A stretch of 40,177 bases of DNA from NCBI GenBank assembly GCA_008080835.1, contig VMDK01000095.1, positions 1-40,177 on the forward strand. Reading direction: 5' to 3'. The stretch is from Sphingobacteriia bacterium. Its GTDB lineage: Bacteria > Bacteroidota > Bacteroidia > NS11-12g > UBA9320. Position 1 is the first letter of the stretch. Each line of letters begins with the position of its first letter. The notes below the pieces were generated by a model. The model ran no database searches. It had not been told where the DNA came from and worked only from the letters and a program-made list of their open reading frames with translations. Shown in pieces: positions 27,945 to 34,863 of the stretch. A program made the translations under genes and the position numbers.

Positions 27945-28625
27945 ATGGAAGGTATTTCAATGGACAAAGGTGAACTGGAACTGGAGATCAAGCGAGTGTT
28001 CCCGGAATTCTCCAAACCTCTGATCGACGAGATCGTGGAGGCGGGTGTGCTGAAATCGGTTCCACCCGGCGAACAGATCATGGACGTGGGACGACACATC
28101 AATGAAGTTCCCCTGCTGTTAAAAGGAAAGATCAAGGTTTACCGTCCGGACGAGCGCGGCAATGAGCTCTTTCTATACTTCCTCTACCCTGGGGATGCCT
28201 GTGCACTGAGTTTGGTGTGTAGCGCCTCAACGGGAAAGAGTAATGTGCGTGCTGAAACACTCGAAGAGTGCACAATGCTGAATGTGCCGGTGAAATACAT
28301 GGACAGTTGGATGCGGGAATACCGCTCCTGGTACTATTATGTACTGAGTACGTATCGAGCAAGGCTCGAAGAGGTACTCAAAACGGTCGACAATATCGCG
28401 TTCCATAAGATGGACGAGCGCCTGATGCAATATCTACTCAAGAACCAGCGCGCTTCCGGGAGCAACCAACTGCACCTCACACACCAGGACATCGCCTATG
28501 AGCTCAATTCCAGTCGGGAAGTGATCTCCAGACTCCTCAAAAAGCTGGAGCAAAAAGAATGGATCAAACTCGGGCGGAACAGCATTGATATTCTGGTGGA
28601 TCTGAAGGAGAAGCTGGACTACTGA
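27945..28625 (+). CDS. Crp/Fnr-family transcriptional regulator with a cysteine pair in the sensor domain
   Basis: 226 residues from the ATG at 27945 (another ATG at 27960 is possible). The N-terminal cyclic-nucleotide-binding-type barrel contains VPPGEQIMDVGRHINEVPLL and FLYPGDACALSLVCSAS, with Cys86 and Cys92. A long dimer helix follows (SWYYYVLSTYRARLEEVLKT), then a winged helix (LTHQDIAYELNSSREVISRL). It lacks the N-terminal cysteine cluster of oxygen-sensing FNR. The ACxxxxxC arrangement recurs in Bacteroidota members of this group, so thiol or persulfide sensing is possible, but this is inference. It diverges from tetR. A 13-base palindrome before the SulP gene is a candidate target. 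Confidence 0.9.
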   Translation: MEGISMDKGELELEIKRVFPEFSKPLIDEIVEAGVLKSVPPGEQIMDVGRHINEVPLLLKGKIKVYRPDERGNELFLYFLYPGDACALSLVCSASTGKSNVRAETLEECTMLNVPVKYMDSWMREYRSWYYYVLSTYRARLEEVLKTVDNIAFHKMDERLMQYLLKNQRASGSNQLHLTHQDIAYELNSSREVISRLLKKLEQKEWIKLGRNSIDILVDLKEKLDY

Positions 28626-28672
28626 TTGGCTGTTGGCTTTTGGCTTTTGGCTGTTAGCTCCTAGCTCTTAGG
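28626..28672. repeat. Short direct-repeat tract (TTGGCT units)
   Basis: Begins 3 bases after the Crp/Fnr stop codon. TTGGCTG, TTGGCTT, TTGGCTT, TTGGCTG, then TTAGCTC, CTAGCTC, TTAGG: a 7-base period that decays along the tract. It looks like a simple-sequence intergenic repeat with no coding role. The whole gap 28626-28991 holds no gene, only this and the elements listed next. Confidence 0.7.
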
Positions 28673-28715
28673 CGGTCGTCTGGTTGTTGGAAGTATTCGT
28701 TTATACCGTAAAACG

Positions 28716-28757
28716 TGCCAGCCTCTGGCAGGACATAACCTGTCCGCCTTTGGCGGA
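28716..28757. repeat. Pair of mini-hairpins (TGCCAG/CTGGCA and TCCGCC/GGCGGA)
   Basis: TGCCAG-CCT-CTGGCA (28716-28730) and TCCGCC-TTT-GGCGGA (28743-28757), both 6+3+6. Close relatives lie at 31794-31809 and 31854-31868 downstream of moaA. Confidence 0.65.
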
Positions 28758-28782
28758 GGAGCACAAAGGTTGCGCACCTACA

Positions 28783-28809
28783 CTGTCGCGGGTATGTTAC
28801 CCGTGACTG
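28783..28809. repeat. Imperfect 12+3+12 palindrome, dispersed repeat copy
   Basis: CTGTCGCGGGTA-TGT-TACCCGTGACTG, two mismatches between the arms. It is the reverse complement of the element at 6276-6301, apart from the loop, and its first arm is shared with 2843-2852. Confidence 0.7.
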
Positions 28810-28834
28810 GTTTTAGGATGAAGTTTAAACATTA

Positions 28835-28880
28835 GGACGTAGTTACCGCTCACTTTGCTTGCTAAAGACTACGCCCAGTG
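28835..28880. repeat. 10-22-10 hairpin repeat, copy 1
   Basis: GGACGTAGTT (28835-28844) and GACTACGCCC (28867-28876) followed by AGTG. The arms match at 8 of 10 positions. Arm length, the 22-base spacer and the trailing AGTG are the same as in the copy at 33205-33250. Confidence 0.6.
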
Positions 28881-28936
28881 TGGAGAAAAGACCACGATAC
28901 TTTTCCCTGTTCACTGTTCACTCACACTCATCTTCA

Positions 28937-28949
28937 ATGTGATTCACAT
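28937..28949. promoter_or_regulatory. Palindrome ATGTGA-T-TCACAT upstream of the SulP gene
   Basis: Perfect 6+1+6 inverted repeat with half-sites like those of Crp/Fnr operators (TGTGA / TCACA), though the spacer is much shorter than the classical one. It ends 26 bases before the -7 box at 28976, a promoter with no visible -33 TTG, which suits activator dependence. The Crp/Fnr gene just upstream is a natural candidate binder; this is inference. Confidence 0.45.
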
Positions 28950-28975
28950 CACTCCCAATACGCCTCATACTCACG

Positions 28976-28983
28976 TACATTTG
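28976..28983 (+). promoter_or_regulatory. -7 promoter box TACATTTG for the SulP gene
   Basis: TAnnTTTG match ending 8 bases before the ATG at 28992. The leader would be only a few bases long. It rules out the longer open frame that starts at 28878. Confidence 0.6.
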
Positions 28984-28991
28984 CATACAGA

Positions 28992-30713
28992 ATGAAGCGA
29001 TTCTTACCGATCCTCAAATGGTTGCCGAATTATGGGAAGTCGTCTTTCCGGGGCGACCTCATTGCCGGGCTCACCGTAGGCATGATGCTCATCCCACAGG
29101 GGATGGCTTATGCCATGCTTGCTGGACTGGAGCCGATCTATGGATTATACGCCTCGATCACTCCGCTGATCGTGTATGCGATCTTCGGGACGTCAAGGCA
29201 ACTTGCGGTTGGACCTGTGGCTATGGTATCGCTGCTTGTTTCCGCGTCCATAGCATCATTGGGGATCACGGAACCTTCGGAGTATGTGGCGGCTGCCCTG
29301 CTGCTTTCGTTCATGATCGGAGCCATACAGTTCCTGCTCGGGGTCATTCGGGCGGGCTTCCTGGTGAACTTCCTGTCGCATCCGGTCATCAGTGGATTTA
29401 CGTCGGCGGCGGCATTGATAATCGGATTGAATCAACTCAAACATCTCTTCGGGATCTCCATTAAGAAGACGCACTACGTGCACCAAATACTCATCGACAC
29501 CGCCAAGAATTTGGGCGACCTCAACGCCTATGCTCTGGCCATCGGGGCGGTCGCCATTGCCTTGATCATTTTGCTGAAAAAGATCAACCGCTCCATACCC
29601 GGTCCGCTTGTAGCAGTGACACTGGGCATCGTGGTGGTCTCCTCGTTCCAACTGGACGCCTCCGGCGTGAAGATCGTCGGGACCATTCCGGAAGGGCTTC
29701 CATCCTTTCAGATCCCGAACCTCGAATGGAGTTTGATCGAACGACTCATGCCCATGGCTGTCACCATTTCGCTGATCGCATTCATGGAATCCATTGCGGT
29801 CGCAAAGGCGATCCAAAAGAAGCACAAGGATTATCGGGTAGATGCCAATCAGGAGCTGATCGGATTGGGCCTGGCCAATATCGCAGGTTCGTTCTTCCAG
29901 GCATTTCCGAGTACCGGTGGATTCAGCAGAACTGCGGTGAACGACCAGGCCGGAGCCAAGACAGGAATGGCTGCCATCATCAGCGCCATTTTGATCGCGC
30001 TCTCTCTGTTGTTCCTCACCCCTTTATTTTACTATTTGCCAAAAGCCATACTGGCCTCCATCATCATGGTTGCTGTATTTGGACTCATCGATATACAAGA
30101 GGTCAAACATCTATGGAAAACTGACCGGCACGATCTGGTACTCTTGCTCATCACTTTTGTAGCTACACTTGCGCTGGGTATTGAAAACGGGATCCTACTT
30201 GGTGTAGGATTGTCGGTCCTGCTCATCATATTGAAAACGACCCGACCACATTATGCCATACTCGGCAAGCTTCCGTCCACCGGAGTGTATCGGAATGTGA
30301 AACGATTCACGGATGCAGAAATAGATCCTGAGATCCTCATTTTCCGGTTCGATGCTCGCCTGTACTTTGCCAACGTGCAATACTTTACCGATTCCATCTT
30401 CGAGGAGATCGAACGGAAAGGAGATGCGCTTAAGCTGATCGTGGTCGACACCGAAAGCATCAACGATATTGACTCCAGTGGAATGCACGCCTTGGTGGAT
30501 CTGAAAAGCAGTCTGGACGACCGCAATATTCAGATGTATTTCACTTCGGTGAAAGGACCCGTGCGCGATAAGATGTCGCAGGCAGAATTTACAGAGATCC
30601 TGGGTGAAAGTCACTTCAGACTTCGGATCCAGGAAGCCATCGACGCGTACCGAGAAACTACCGCAAACGGGTCCGTGGTGATCGACGAAAATGCTTTACA
30701 GCATGATGATTGA
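28992..30713 (+). CDS. SulP-family anion transporter (SLC26 type) with STAS domain
   Basis: 573 residues. The membrane part shows the SulP signature: FRGDLIAGLTVGMMLIPQGM (about residues 18-37), GLEPIYGLYASITPLIVYAI and FGTSRQLAVGPVAM, then about ten more helices. A cytoplasmic STAS domain follows from about residue 440 (DIDSSGMHALVDLKS near 495-510). The family moves sulfate, bicarbonate, molybdate or dicarboxylates, usually with Na+ or H+. The substrate cannot be read here; the moaA and moeA genes downstream make molybdate or sulfate tempting, but they have their own promoter. The start is fixed by the -7 box 8 bases upstream. Confidence 0.93.
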   Translation: MKRFLPILKWLPNYGKSSFRGDLIAGLTVGMMLIPQGMAYAMLAGLEPIYGLYASITPLIVYAIFGTSRQLAVGPVAMVSLLVSASIASLGITEPSEYVAAALLLSFMIGAIQFLLGVIRAGFLVNFLSHPVISGFTSAAALIIGLNQLKHLFGISIKKTHYVHQILIDTAKNLGDLNAYALAIGAVAIALIILLKKINRSIPGPLVAVTLGIVVVSSFQLDASGVKIVGTIPEGLPSFQIPNLEWSLIERLMPMAVTISLIAFMESIAVAKAIQKKHKDYRVDANQELIGLGLANIAGSFFQAFPSTGGFSRTAVNDQAGAKTGMAAIISAILIALSLLFLTPLFYYLPKAILASIIMVAVFGLIDIQEVKHLWKTDRHDLVLLLITFVATLALGIENGILLGVGLSVLLIILKTTRPHYAILGKLPSTGVYRNVKRFTDAEIDPEILIFRFDARLYFANVQYFTDSIFEEIERKGDALKLIVVDTESINDIDSSGMHALVDLKSSLDDRNIQMYFTSVKGPVRDKMSQAEFTEILGESHFRLRIQEAIDAYRETTANGSVVIDENALQHDD

Positions 30714-30740
30714 GAAAGCTACCGCGCAATTGTACATTTG
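30710..30740 (+). promoter_or_regulatory. Promoter of moaA
   Basis: -33 TTG (30710-30712, overlapping the SulP stop codon), 20-base spacer, -7 box TACATTTG (30733-30740), 39 bases before the ATG at 30780. The TTG at 30738, which would open a longer frame, is part of this box. Confidence 0.75.
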
Positions 30741-30779
30741 AATGCTCTGAAAAAGGAACAGACCAACTCCAAACGACAC

Positions 30780-31775
30780 ATGTCTCAGCCGCTCATTGAT
30801 AAATACGGAAGAACGATAGAATACGTTCGGATGGCGATCACCGATCGTTGCAATCTGCGCTGCTACTATTGCATGCCGGAGTGCGGGATCGACTTCGTCA
30901 AACGACGTGAATTGCTGAGCTATGAGGAGCTCGAACGACTCATGGCCATCATGGCCGGAATGGGCGTTCACAAAGTGCGAATAACGGGTGGAGAACCACT
31001 GGTACGCAAGGGTTCGCCGGAATTCATGGAACGTCTGAAAGCTACGGAAGGCGTTGAAAGTATGCACCTTACAACAAACGCAACACTTACCTACCCACAT
31101 ATCGACCGGCTCGCAGAAATGGGTTTGAGCTCGGTGAATATCAGTCTGGATACGCTGGACGAAGCACGCTTCCTGGCCATCACCAAACGAGAAGGGTTGG
31201 ACCAGGTGCTTGCATCCATCGATGCGTTCCTGGAGAAAGGAATTCGTGTTAAGTTGAACATGGTGGTAATGTACGGCGTGAACGATATGGACATCGCTTC
31301 GATGCTGGAATTGGCACGCAACAAACCGATCGAAGTACGGTTGATCGAAGAGATGCCGTTCAACGGCTCCAGTCACGACCTAAAACCGCACTGGAACTTC
31401 CGCAAGTTGGAAGAATCCATTGCGATGAACTTCCCGGAACTCCAAAAAGATGAAATGTTCCCCGGAGCTACAGCCTATACATTCTCCGATGATTCATGGA
31501 AAGGCAATGTCGGAATTATCGCCGCGTTCAGCAGAACGTTTTGTGGCACGTGCAACCGATTGCGCATTACGCCTACAGGGCAACTGAAAGTGTGTTTGTA
31601 CGACAACGGGGTGCTGGATCTCCGCGAATTGTTGCGCGACGGCAGCACGGATGCCGAGATCGAAGCACGTATACGGGCCGTGGTAGCAGCCAAACCGAAA
31701 GACGGATTTGAAGCCGAGAAGCTTGCCGAAACCTCGGGCGAGCACAGGGAGAGTATGGCTACAATAGGAGGGTGA
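30780..31775 (+). CDS. moaA: GTP 3',8-cyclase MoaA
   Basis: 331 residues. A radical-SAM enzyme that makes the first molybdenum-cofactor intermediate from GTP. The N-terminal cluster motif is Cys24-xxx-Cys28-xx-Cys31 (DRCNLRCYYC), followed by RITGGEPLVR and LTTNATL. The second [4Fe-4S] site is Cys255-xx-Cys258-x13-Cys272 (CGTCNRLRITPTGQLKVC). The chain ends in the Gly-Gly tail MATIGG needed for activity. The ATG at 30780 is chosen because the promoter lies upstream. moeA follows after 132 bases; moaC, moaE, moaD and mogA are not in the window. Confidence 0.95.
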   Translation: MSQPLIDKYGRTIEYVRMAITDRCNLRCYYCMPECGIDFVKRRELLSYEELERLMAIMAGMGVHKVRITGGEPLVRKGSPEFMERLKATEGVESMHLTTNATLTYPHIDRLAEMGLSSVNISLDTLDEARFLAITKREGLDQVLASIDAFLEKGIRVKLNMVVMYGVNDMDIASMLELARNKPIEVRLIEEMPFNGSSHDLKPHWNFRKLEESIAMNFPELQKDEMFPGATAYTFSDDSWKGNVGIIAAFSRTFCGTCNRLRITPTGQLKVCLYDNGVLDLRELLRDGSTDAEIEARIRAVVAAKPKDGFEAEKLAETSGEHRESMATIGG

Positions 31776-31793
31776 GTGTGAAGTGTGAGCTTG

Positions 31794-31868
31794 TTCGCCT
31801 CTGGCGGATGAACAGGAATTTGAACCACCGAGACACGGAGAACATGGAGCTTGTCCGCCTGCGGCGGA
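31794..31868. repeat. Two CCGCC/GGCGG mini-hairpins between moaA and moeA
   Basis: TTCGCCTCTGGCGGAT (31794-31809) and TCCGCCTGCGGCGGA (31854-31868), each preceded by the same GAGCTTG word. They are near copies of 28743-28757. The pair brackets the CACGGAG repeat. Confidence 0.65.
31825..31850 (+). repeat. CCACCGAG/CACGGAG short periodic repeat
   Basis: CCACCGAGACACGGAGAAC followed by ATGGAGC: roughly 9-base units, in moaA sense orientation and 50 bases past its stop. Same family as 6361-6387 and 33106-33131. Confidence 0.6.
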
Positions 31869-31907
31869 AGTGTAAGTACGAAGTGCAAGTGAACAAGAAC
31901 TAGCCAA

Positions 31908-33098
31908 ATGCTAAAAGTAGAAGAAGCAACCCGACTCATCAATGCACAGGTCCGCGACTATGGATCGGAGCGCATCGCGTTGGATGAAACTGTAGGGCGG
32001 GTCCTTGCCGAGGATGTTGCCGCGGATCGTGACTTCCCTCCTTTTGATCGGGTGAGTATGGATGGCATCGCCATCGACTACACGGCGTTCGAGAATGGGC
32101 GCACGGAGTTCAGGATCGAGCAGACCATTGCGGCGGGAGAACCGATCGCTACGCTGAAAAATAAGGACAACTGCATGGAGGTCATGACGGGTGCCGTTTG
32201 CCCGGAGGGCTGCGATACGGTGATCCGCTATGAAGACCTAGAGATCAATGGCGGGGTTGCCCGCATTATGATCGACGATATCCGTCACACGCAAAACGTG
32301 CACAATCAAGGTATCGACCGCACAGCCGGCGACATCCTGATCAAAGTAGGCAAGCTCATCAACGCAGCCGACATCGCCATCATGGCCACGGTCGGGAAGG
32401 CAGAAGTGCTCGTGCGAAAAAATCCGCGGGTTTGCATTTTGAGCAATGGCGACGAACTCGTGCAGGTGCACGAAACACCCGAGCCACATCAGATCAGGCG
32501 CTCGAATGTGCATGCGCTGTCGAACTTGCTCAAAAGCCGACACGTAGATGCCGAAACGCGTCACATCTCGGATGATCGAGAATTGATCCGCGAACATGTG
32601 GAACAACTCCTCCAGGACTTCGACGTGCTGCTGATGAGCGGTGGTGTTTCCATGGGGAAATTCGACCATCTGCCGTCGGTCTTTGATGAACTCGGAGTTG
32701 AGAAGGTGTTCCACAAGATCCAGCAGCGTCCGGGTAAGCCATTCTGGTTCGGGAAGCATCCTTCCGGGACTTTGATCTTTGCCTTTCCGGGCAATCCGGT
32801 ATCGACCTTTATGTGCGCGATCCGCTATTTCATTCCGTGGCTGAACACGACACTCGAGCAGAGAGATATCCCGGAGATGAGCGCCATCCTGAGCGAAGAT
32901 TTTCACTTCCGTCCTACCTTACAATACTTCCTGCCGGTCAAAACGCATATGAAGGATGGTCAGCTTTATGGAGCCCCTCGTCCCGGGCATGGTTCGGGTG
33001 ACCTGGCCAACCTCTCCGATGCGGATGGCTTTCTTGAACTCCCGATCGATCGGAGCGATTTTCAGAAAGGGGAGGCGTTTCGTTTTTGGACTTTTTGA
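31908..33098 (+). CDS. moeA: Molybdopterin molybdenumtransferase MoeA
   Basis: 396 residues, the normal length. MoeA inserts molybdenum into adenylated molybdopterin in the cytosol. Family marks: PPFDRVSMDGIAID (residues 44-57; Ile where many homologues have Tyr), MEVMTGAVCPEGCDTVIRYE, the MogA-like domain with SNGDELV and RSNVHAL, MSGGVSMGKFDHLP, and FAFPGNPVSTFMC. The C-terminal beta domain (FRPTLQYFLPV) completes the four-domain layout. It follows moaA but is separated from it by 132 bases full of hairpin repeats, so expression may be uncoupled. Confidence 0.94.
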   Translation: MLKVEEATRLINAQVRDYGSERIALDETVGRVLAEDVAADRDFPPFDRVSMDGIAIDYTAFENGRTEFRIEQTIAAGEPIATLKNKDNCMEVMTGAVCPEGCDTVIRYEDLEINGGVARIMIDDIRHTQNVHNQGIDRTAGDILIKVGKLINAADIAIMATVGKAEVLVRKNPRVCILSNGDELVQVHETPEPHQIRRSNVHALSNLLKSRHVDAETRHISDDRELIREHVEQLLQDFDVLLMSGGVSMGKFDHLPSVFDELGVEKVFHKIQQRPGKPFWFGKHPSGTLIFAFPGNPVSTFMCAIRYFIPWLNTTLEQRDIPEMSAILSEDFHFRPTLQYFLPVKTHMKDGQLYGAPRPGHGSGDLANLSDADGFLELPIDRSDFQKGEAFRFWTF

Positions 33099-33105
33099 TT
33101 TCTTT

Positions 33106-33131
33106 ACCACGGAGGCACGGAGGACACAGAG
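33106..33131 (+). repeat. CCACGGAG short periodic repeat, third copy
   Basis: ACCACGGAGGCACGGAGGAC then ACAGAG, 8 bases after the moeA stop codon and in the same sense. It is the most regular copy, with three 9-base units. It is followed directly by the palindrome at 33135. Confidence 0.7.
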
Positions 33132-33134
33132 CTT

Positions 33135-33164
33135 GAAAGCCTAAAGATATATCTTTAGGCTTTC
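33135..33164 (+). terminator. Perfect 15+15 palindrome after moeA, candidate terminator
   Basis: GAAAGCCTAAAGATA and its exact reverse complement with no spacer. As RNA it folds to a long stem whose 3' side ends GGCTTTC, with only a short T-run, so it may act as a weak bidirectional terminator. Confidence 0.55.
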
Positions 33165-33204
33165 GGCATTATCGTGATCAGATTCTCCTGTTTGATAATG
33201 GATG

Positions 33205-33250
33205 GTCCGTAGTCACCATTCGCTGCGCTCATTCAAGACTACGGACAGTG
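33205..33250. repeat. 10-22-10 hairpin repeat, copy 2
   Basis: GTCCGTAGTC (33205-33214) and GACTACGGAC (33237-33246) pair perfectly across 22 bases; AGTG follows. Same layout as 28835-28880; only the right half is present at 6321-6334. The gap 33099-33363 holds no gene, only this, the repeat and palindrome above, and a small CCGC/GCGG hairpin near 33306. Confidence 0.65.
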
Positions 33251-33363
33251 TTCGGTGTAATTTCAAGACCGTTCCTAATCCCAAACAGCCCGTTGTCCAA
33301 TGATCCGCTACGCGGCACAAGATTCGGTGCGATATTCTGGTTGAAATCAGAAAGGAGGCAGTT

Positions 33364-34041
33364 ATGGAAACCCGAAAACAGATCAATCGAAATCGCTTTT
33401 TATTTTTCAACGTAGGACTGATCATTTCATGTTCATTCGTGTTGTGGGCTTTTCAATGGAAAGCACCCGAGCGCAACTCTCTCATCGAAGCCACCGTCCA
33501 TACTCCGGATGAGATCCAGATCGTGGCCACCTTCACTCCACCCAAACAGGAGGAGCAAAAAGAAGAAAAGCAAGAGGAACCCGACAAAAAGAACGAAGAG
33601 TTCTCTGAGCGGACCCGACTCAAGGTCGCCGATTTCGCTCCGAAACCGCGAAGGATGCCCATGCTCCATTTGCGCAAGCCCGATTCAGGCCCGACCAAAT
33701 TGGTCCTTCCCCTGGCAGATGCATCCAACATCGTTGTTCCCGACGTCTTGCCATCTTTTCCCGAAGGGAATGCCGCCTTGAAATCCTTCCTTGAGCAAAA
33801 TCTTCGCTACCCGGAGTACGCCCTCGATGCCGGACTGACCGGACGCGTAGTCGTAAAATTCGTAGTGGACGTGAATGGAAACATCATCGATGTGCGCGTT
33901 CTTTCGTCCGATCTGGGCCAGGATGGAGCGCGCGAAGCCCTGCGCGTGATGAAGCTCATGCCCAAATGGGTGCCGGGCTACTACAAAGGCAATAAAGTGA
34001 ACTCCTATTTCATACAGAAATTCTCCTTTGAATTGATGTAG
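33364..34041 (+). CDS. TonB-family energy transducer
   Basis: 225 residues. A short cytosolic end, one membrane helix (about residues 12-31), a Lys/Glu/Pro-rich periplasmic linker (PPKQEEQKEEKQEEPDKKNE) and the TonB C-terminal domain (about 145-225: LRYPEYALDAGLTGRVVVKF, then VDVNGNIIDVRVLSS and the final strand SYFIQKFSFELM). It should couple proton-motive force from ExbBD to outer-membrane transporters. An AGGAGG ribosome site at -7 to -12, uncommon in this phylum, supports the ATG at 33364. A terminator follows at 34089, so it is likely a single-gene unit. Confidence 0.92.
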   Translation: METRKQINRNRFLFFNVGLIISCSFVLWAFQWKAPERNSLIEATVHTPDEIQIVATFTPPKQEEQKEEKQEEPDKKNEEFSERTRLKVADFAPKPRRMPMLHLRKPDSGPTKLVLPLADASNIVVPDVLPSFPEGNAALKSFLEQNLRYPEYALDAGLTGRVVVKFVVDVNGNIIDVRVLSSDLGQDGAREALRVMKLMPKWVPGYYKGNKVNSYFIQKFSFELM

Positions 34042-34088
34042 GATAAAGACGCTGATATGCAGCAACGTTTCATATACACTGTCTATTT

Positions 34089-34119
34089 AACGGTGTCTCC
34101 AAACGCGGAGGCACCGTTT
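34089..34119 (+). terminator. Terminator after the tonB-family gene
   Basis: CGGTGTCTCC / GGAGGCACCG stem (34091-34100, 34107-34116; one G-T pair) with a 6-base loop, AA before it and TTT after it, about 50 bases past the stop. A convincing intrinsic terminator, though its T-run is short. Confidence 0.75.
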
Positions 34120-34196
34120 GTGAATCGATCCCTGCCGCTTATCAACCAAAAAATGAAAACGAAAAATCAGATACTATCTTGAAGTTGAAATCGAAA

Positions 34197-34775
34197 ATGA
34201 AGAAGTACAACACATATATCACCGCACTTATTTTCCTGCTCTGTAGTCAGGGAGCTATGGCGTTCGCCGACAAGGACGACGACGTCAAAAAGGAAAAAGA
34301 ACCCAACTCAAAGATCGAAAAGGTCGACTCGATCGAAGTGAACGACGTCTCCACCGAGGACACGCTGGTCTTTGGCGATTACGACGACGATCATCCGATC
34401 GGCGGTGGCGGGCAGCAGATGGTTCACCGCGACGCCGGTGCGAAGACCATTACCATTGAGTGCCTGGCCAAACTGCCACGCAAAGTGCAGACCCTCGAAA
34501 AACAAACCGGAATGATCGCAGCACCTCCACCGGTTTTCCTTAAAAGCGAATTCGCCATTTATCCGAATCCTGCTGTAACCGGAGAAAACTTGTTTTTAAA
34601 CCTGCCTGATGCACCAAAAAATGCAAGTGTCACCCTGGTGAATATGCTCGGTGAGCAAATAGCCGTGTCGTTGGTCGATAATGCGATATCGACGGTCGGT
34701 TTGGCTGCCGGACAATATATAGCTATCGTGAAATTGGATCGCGAAGTATACACCAAACGGGTGATCCTCCGTTAA
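34197..34775 (+). CDS. Short T9SS type A-sorted secreted protein
   Basis: 192 residues from the ATG at 34197; the frame extends to a TTG at 34179. A signal peptide (MKKYNTYITALIFLLCSQGA, MA) is followed by an acidic, low-complexity segment rich in Asp, Glu and Lys (residues 24-75), a small region with GGGGQQMVHRDAG, and a T9SS type A sorting domain (about 119-192: FAIYPNPAVTGENLFLNLPD, AAGQYIAIVKLDREVYTKR). After the sorting domain is removed, the cargo would be under 100 residues. I recognise no function. It lies upstream of the LytTR regulators on the same strand. Confidence 0.85.
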   Translation: MKKYNTYITALIFLLCSQGAMAFADKDDDVKKEKEPNSKIEKVDSIEVNDVSTEDTLVFGDYDDDHPIGGGGQQMVHRDAGAKTITIECLAKLPRKVQTLEKQTGMIAAPPPVFLKSEFAIYPNPAVTGENLFLNLPDAPKNASVTLVNMLGEQIAVSLVDNAISTVGLAAGQYIAIVKLDREVYTKRVILR

Positions 34776-34785
34776 TAAATTGCTT

Positions 34786-34801
34786 CCCGATAGTTGTCGG
34801 G
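34786..34801. repeat. CCCGA/TCGGG mini-hairpin
   Basis: CCCGA-TAGTTG-TCGGG, 10 bases after the stop of the short T9SS protein. It is followed by the 10-base palindrome CAGCGCGCTG (34805-34814). It may serve as a weak 3' hairpin. Confidence 0.45.
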
Positions 34802-34863
34802 GTGCAGCGCGCTGTTACTGTTGGTCAAATTTTGTAAACCTAAACACCTAAAACCCTACCACT

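Noticed and set aside
28626-28880. Possible CRISPR array in the repeat-rich gap
   Set aside because: The repeats are short, of several kinds and not regularly spaced, and no cas genes are present.
28878-28991. N-terminal extension of the SulP protein
   Set aside because: It contains the -7 box TACATTTG and a palindrome and has no membrane-protein character.
30696-31376. 226-codon minus-strand open frame
   Set aside because: Shadow of moaA, whose radical-SAM motifs are plain on the plus strand.
31953-32100. Ile in place of Tyr in the MoeA MDGYA motif
   Set aside because: This substitution appears common in homologues from this phylum as I recall them; not treated as a defect.
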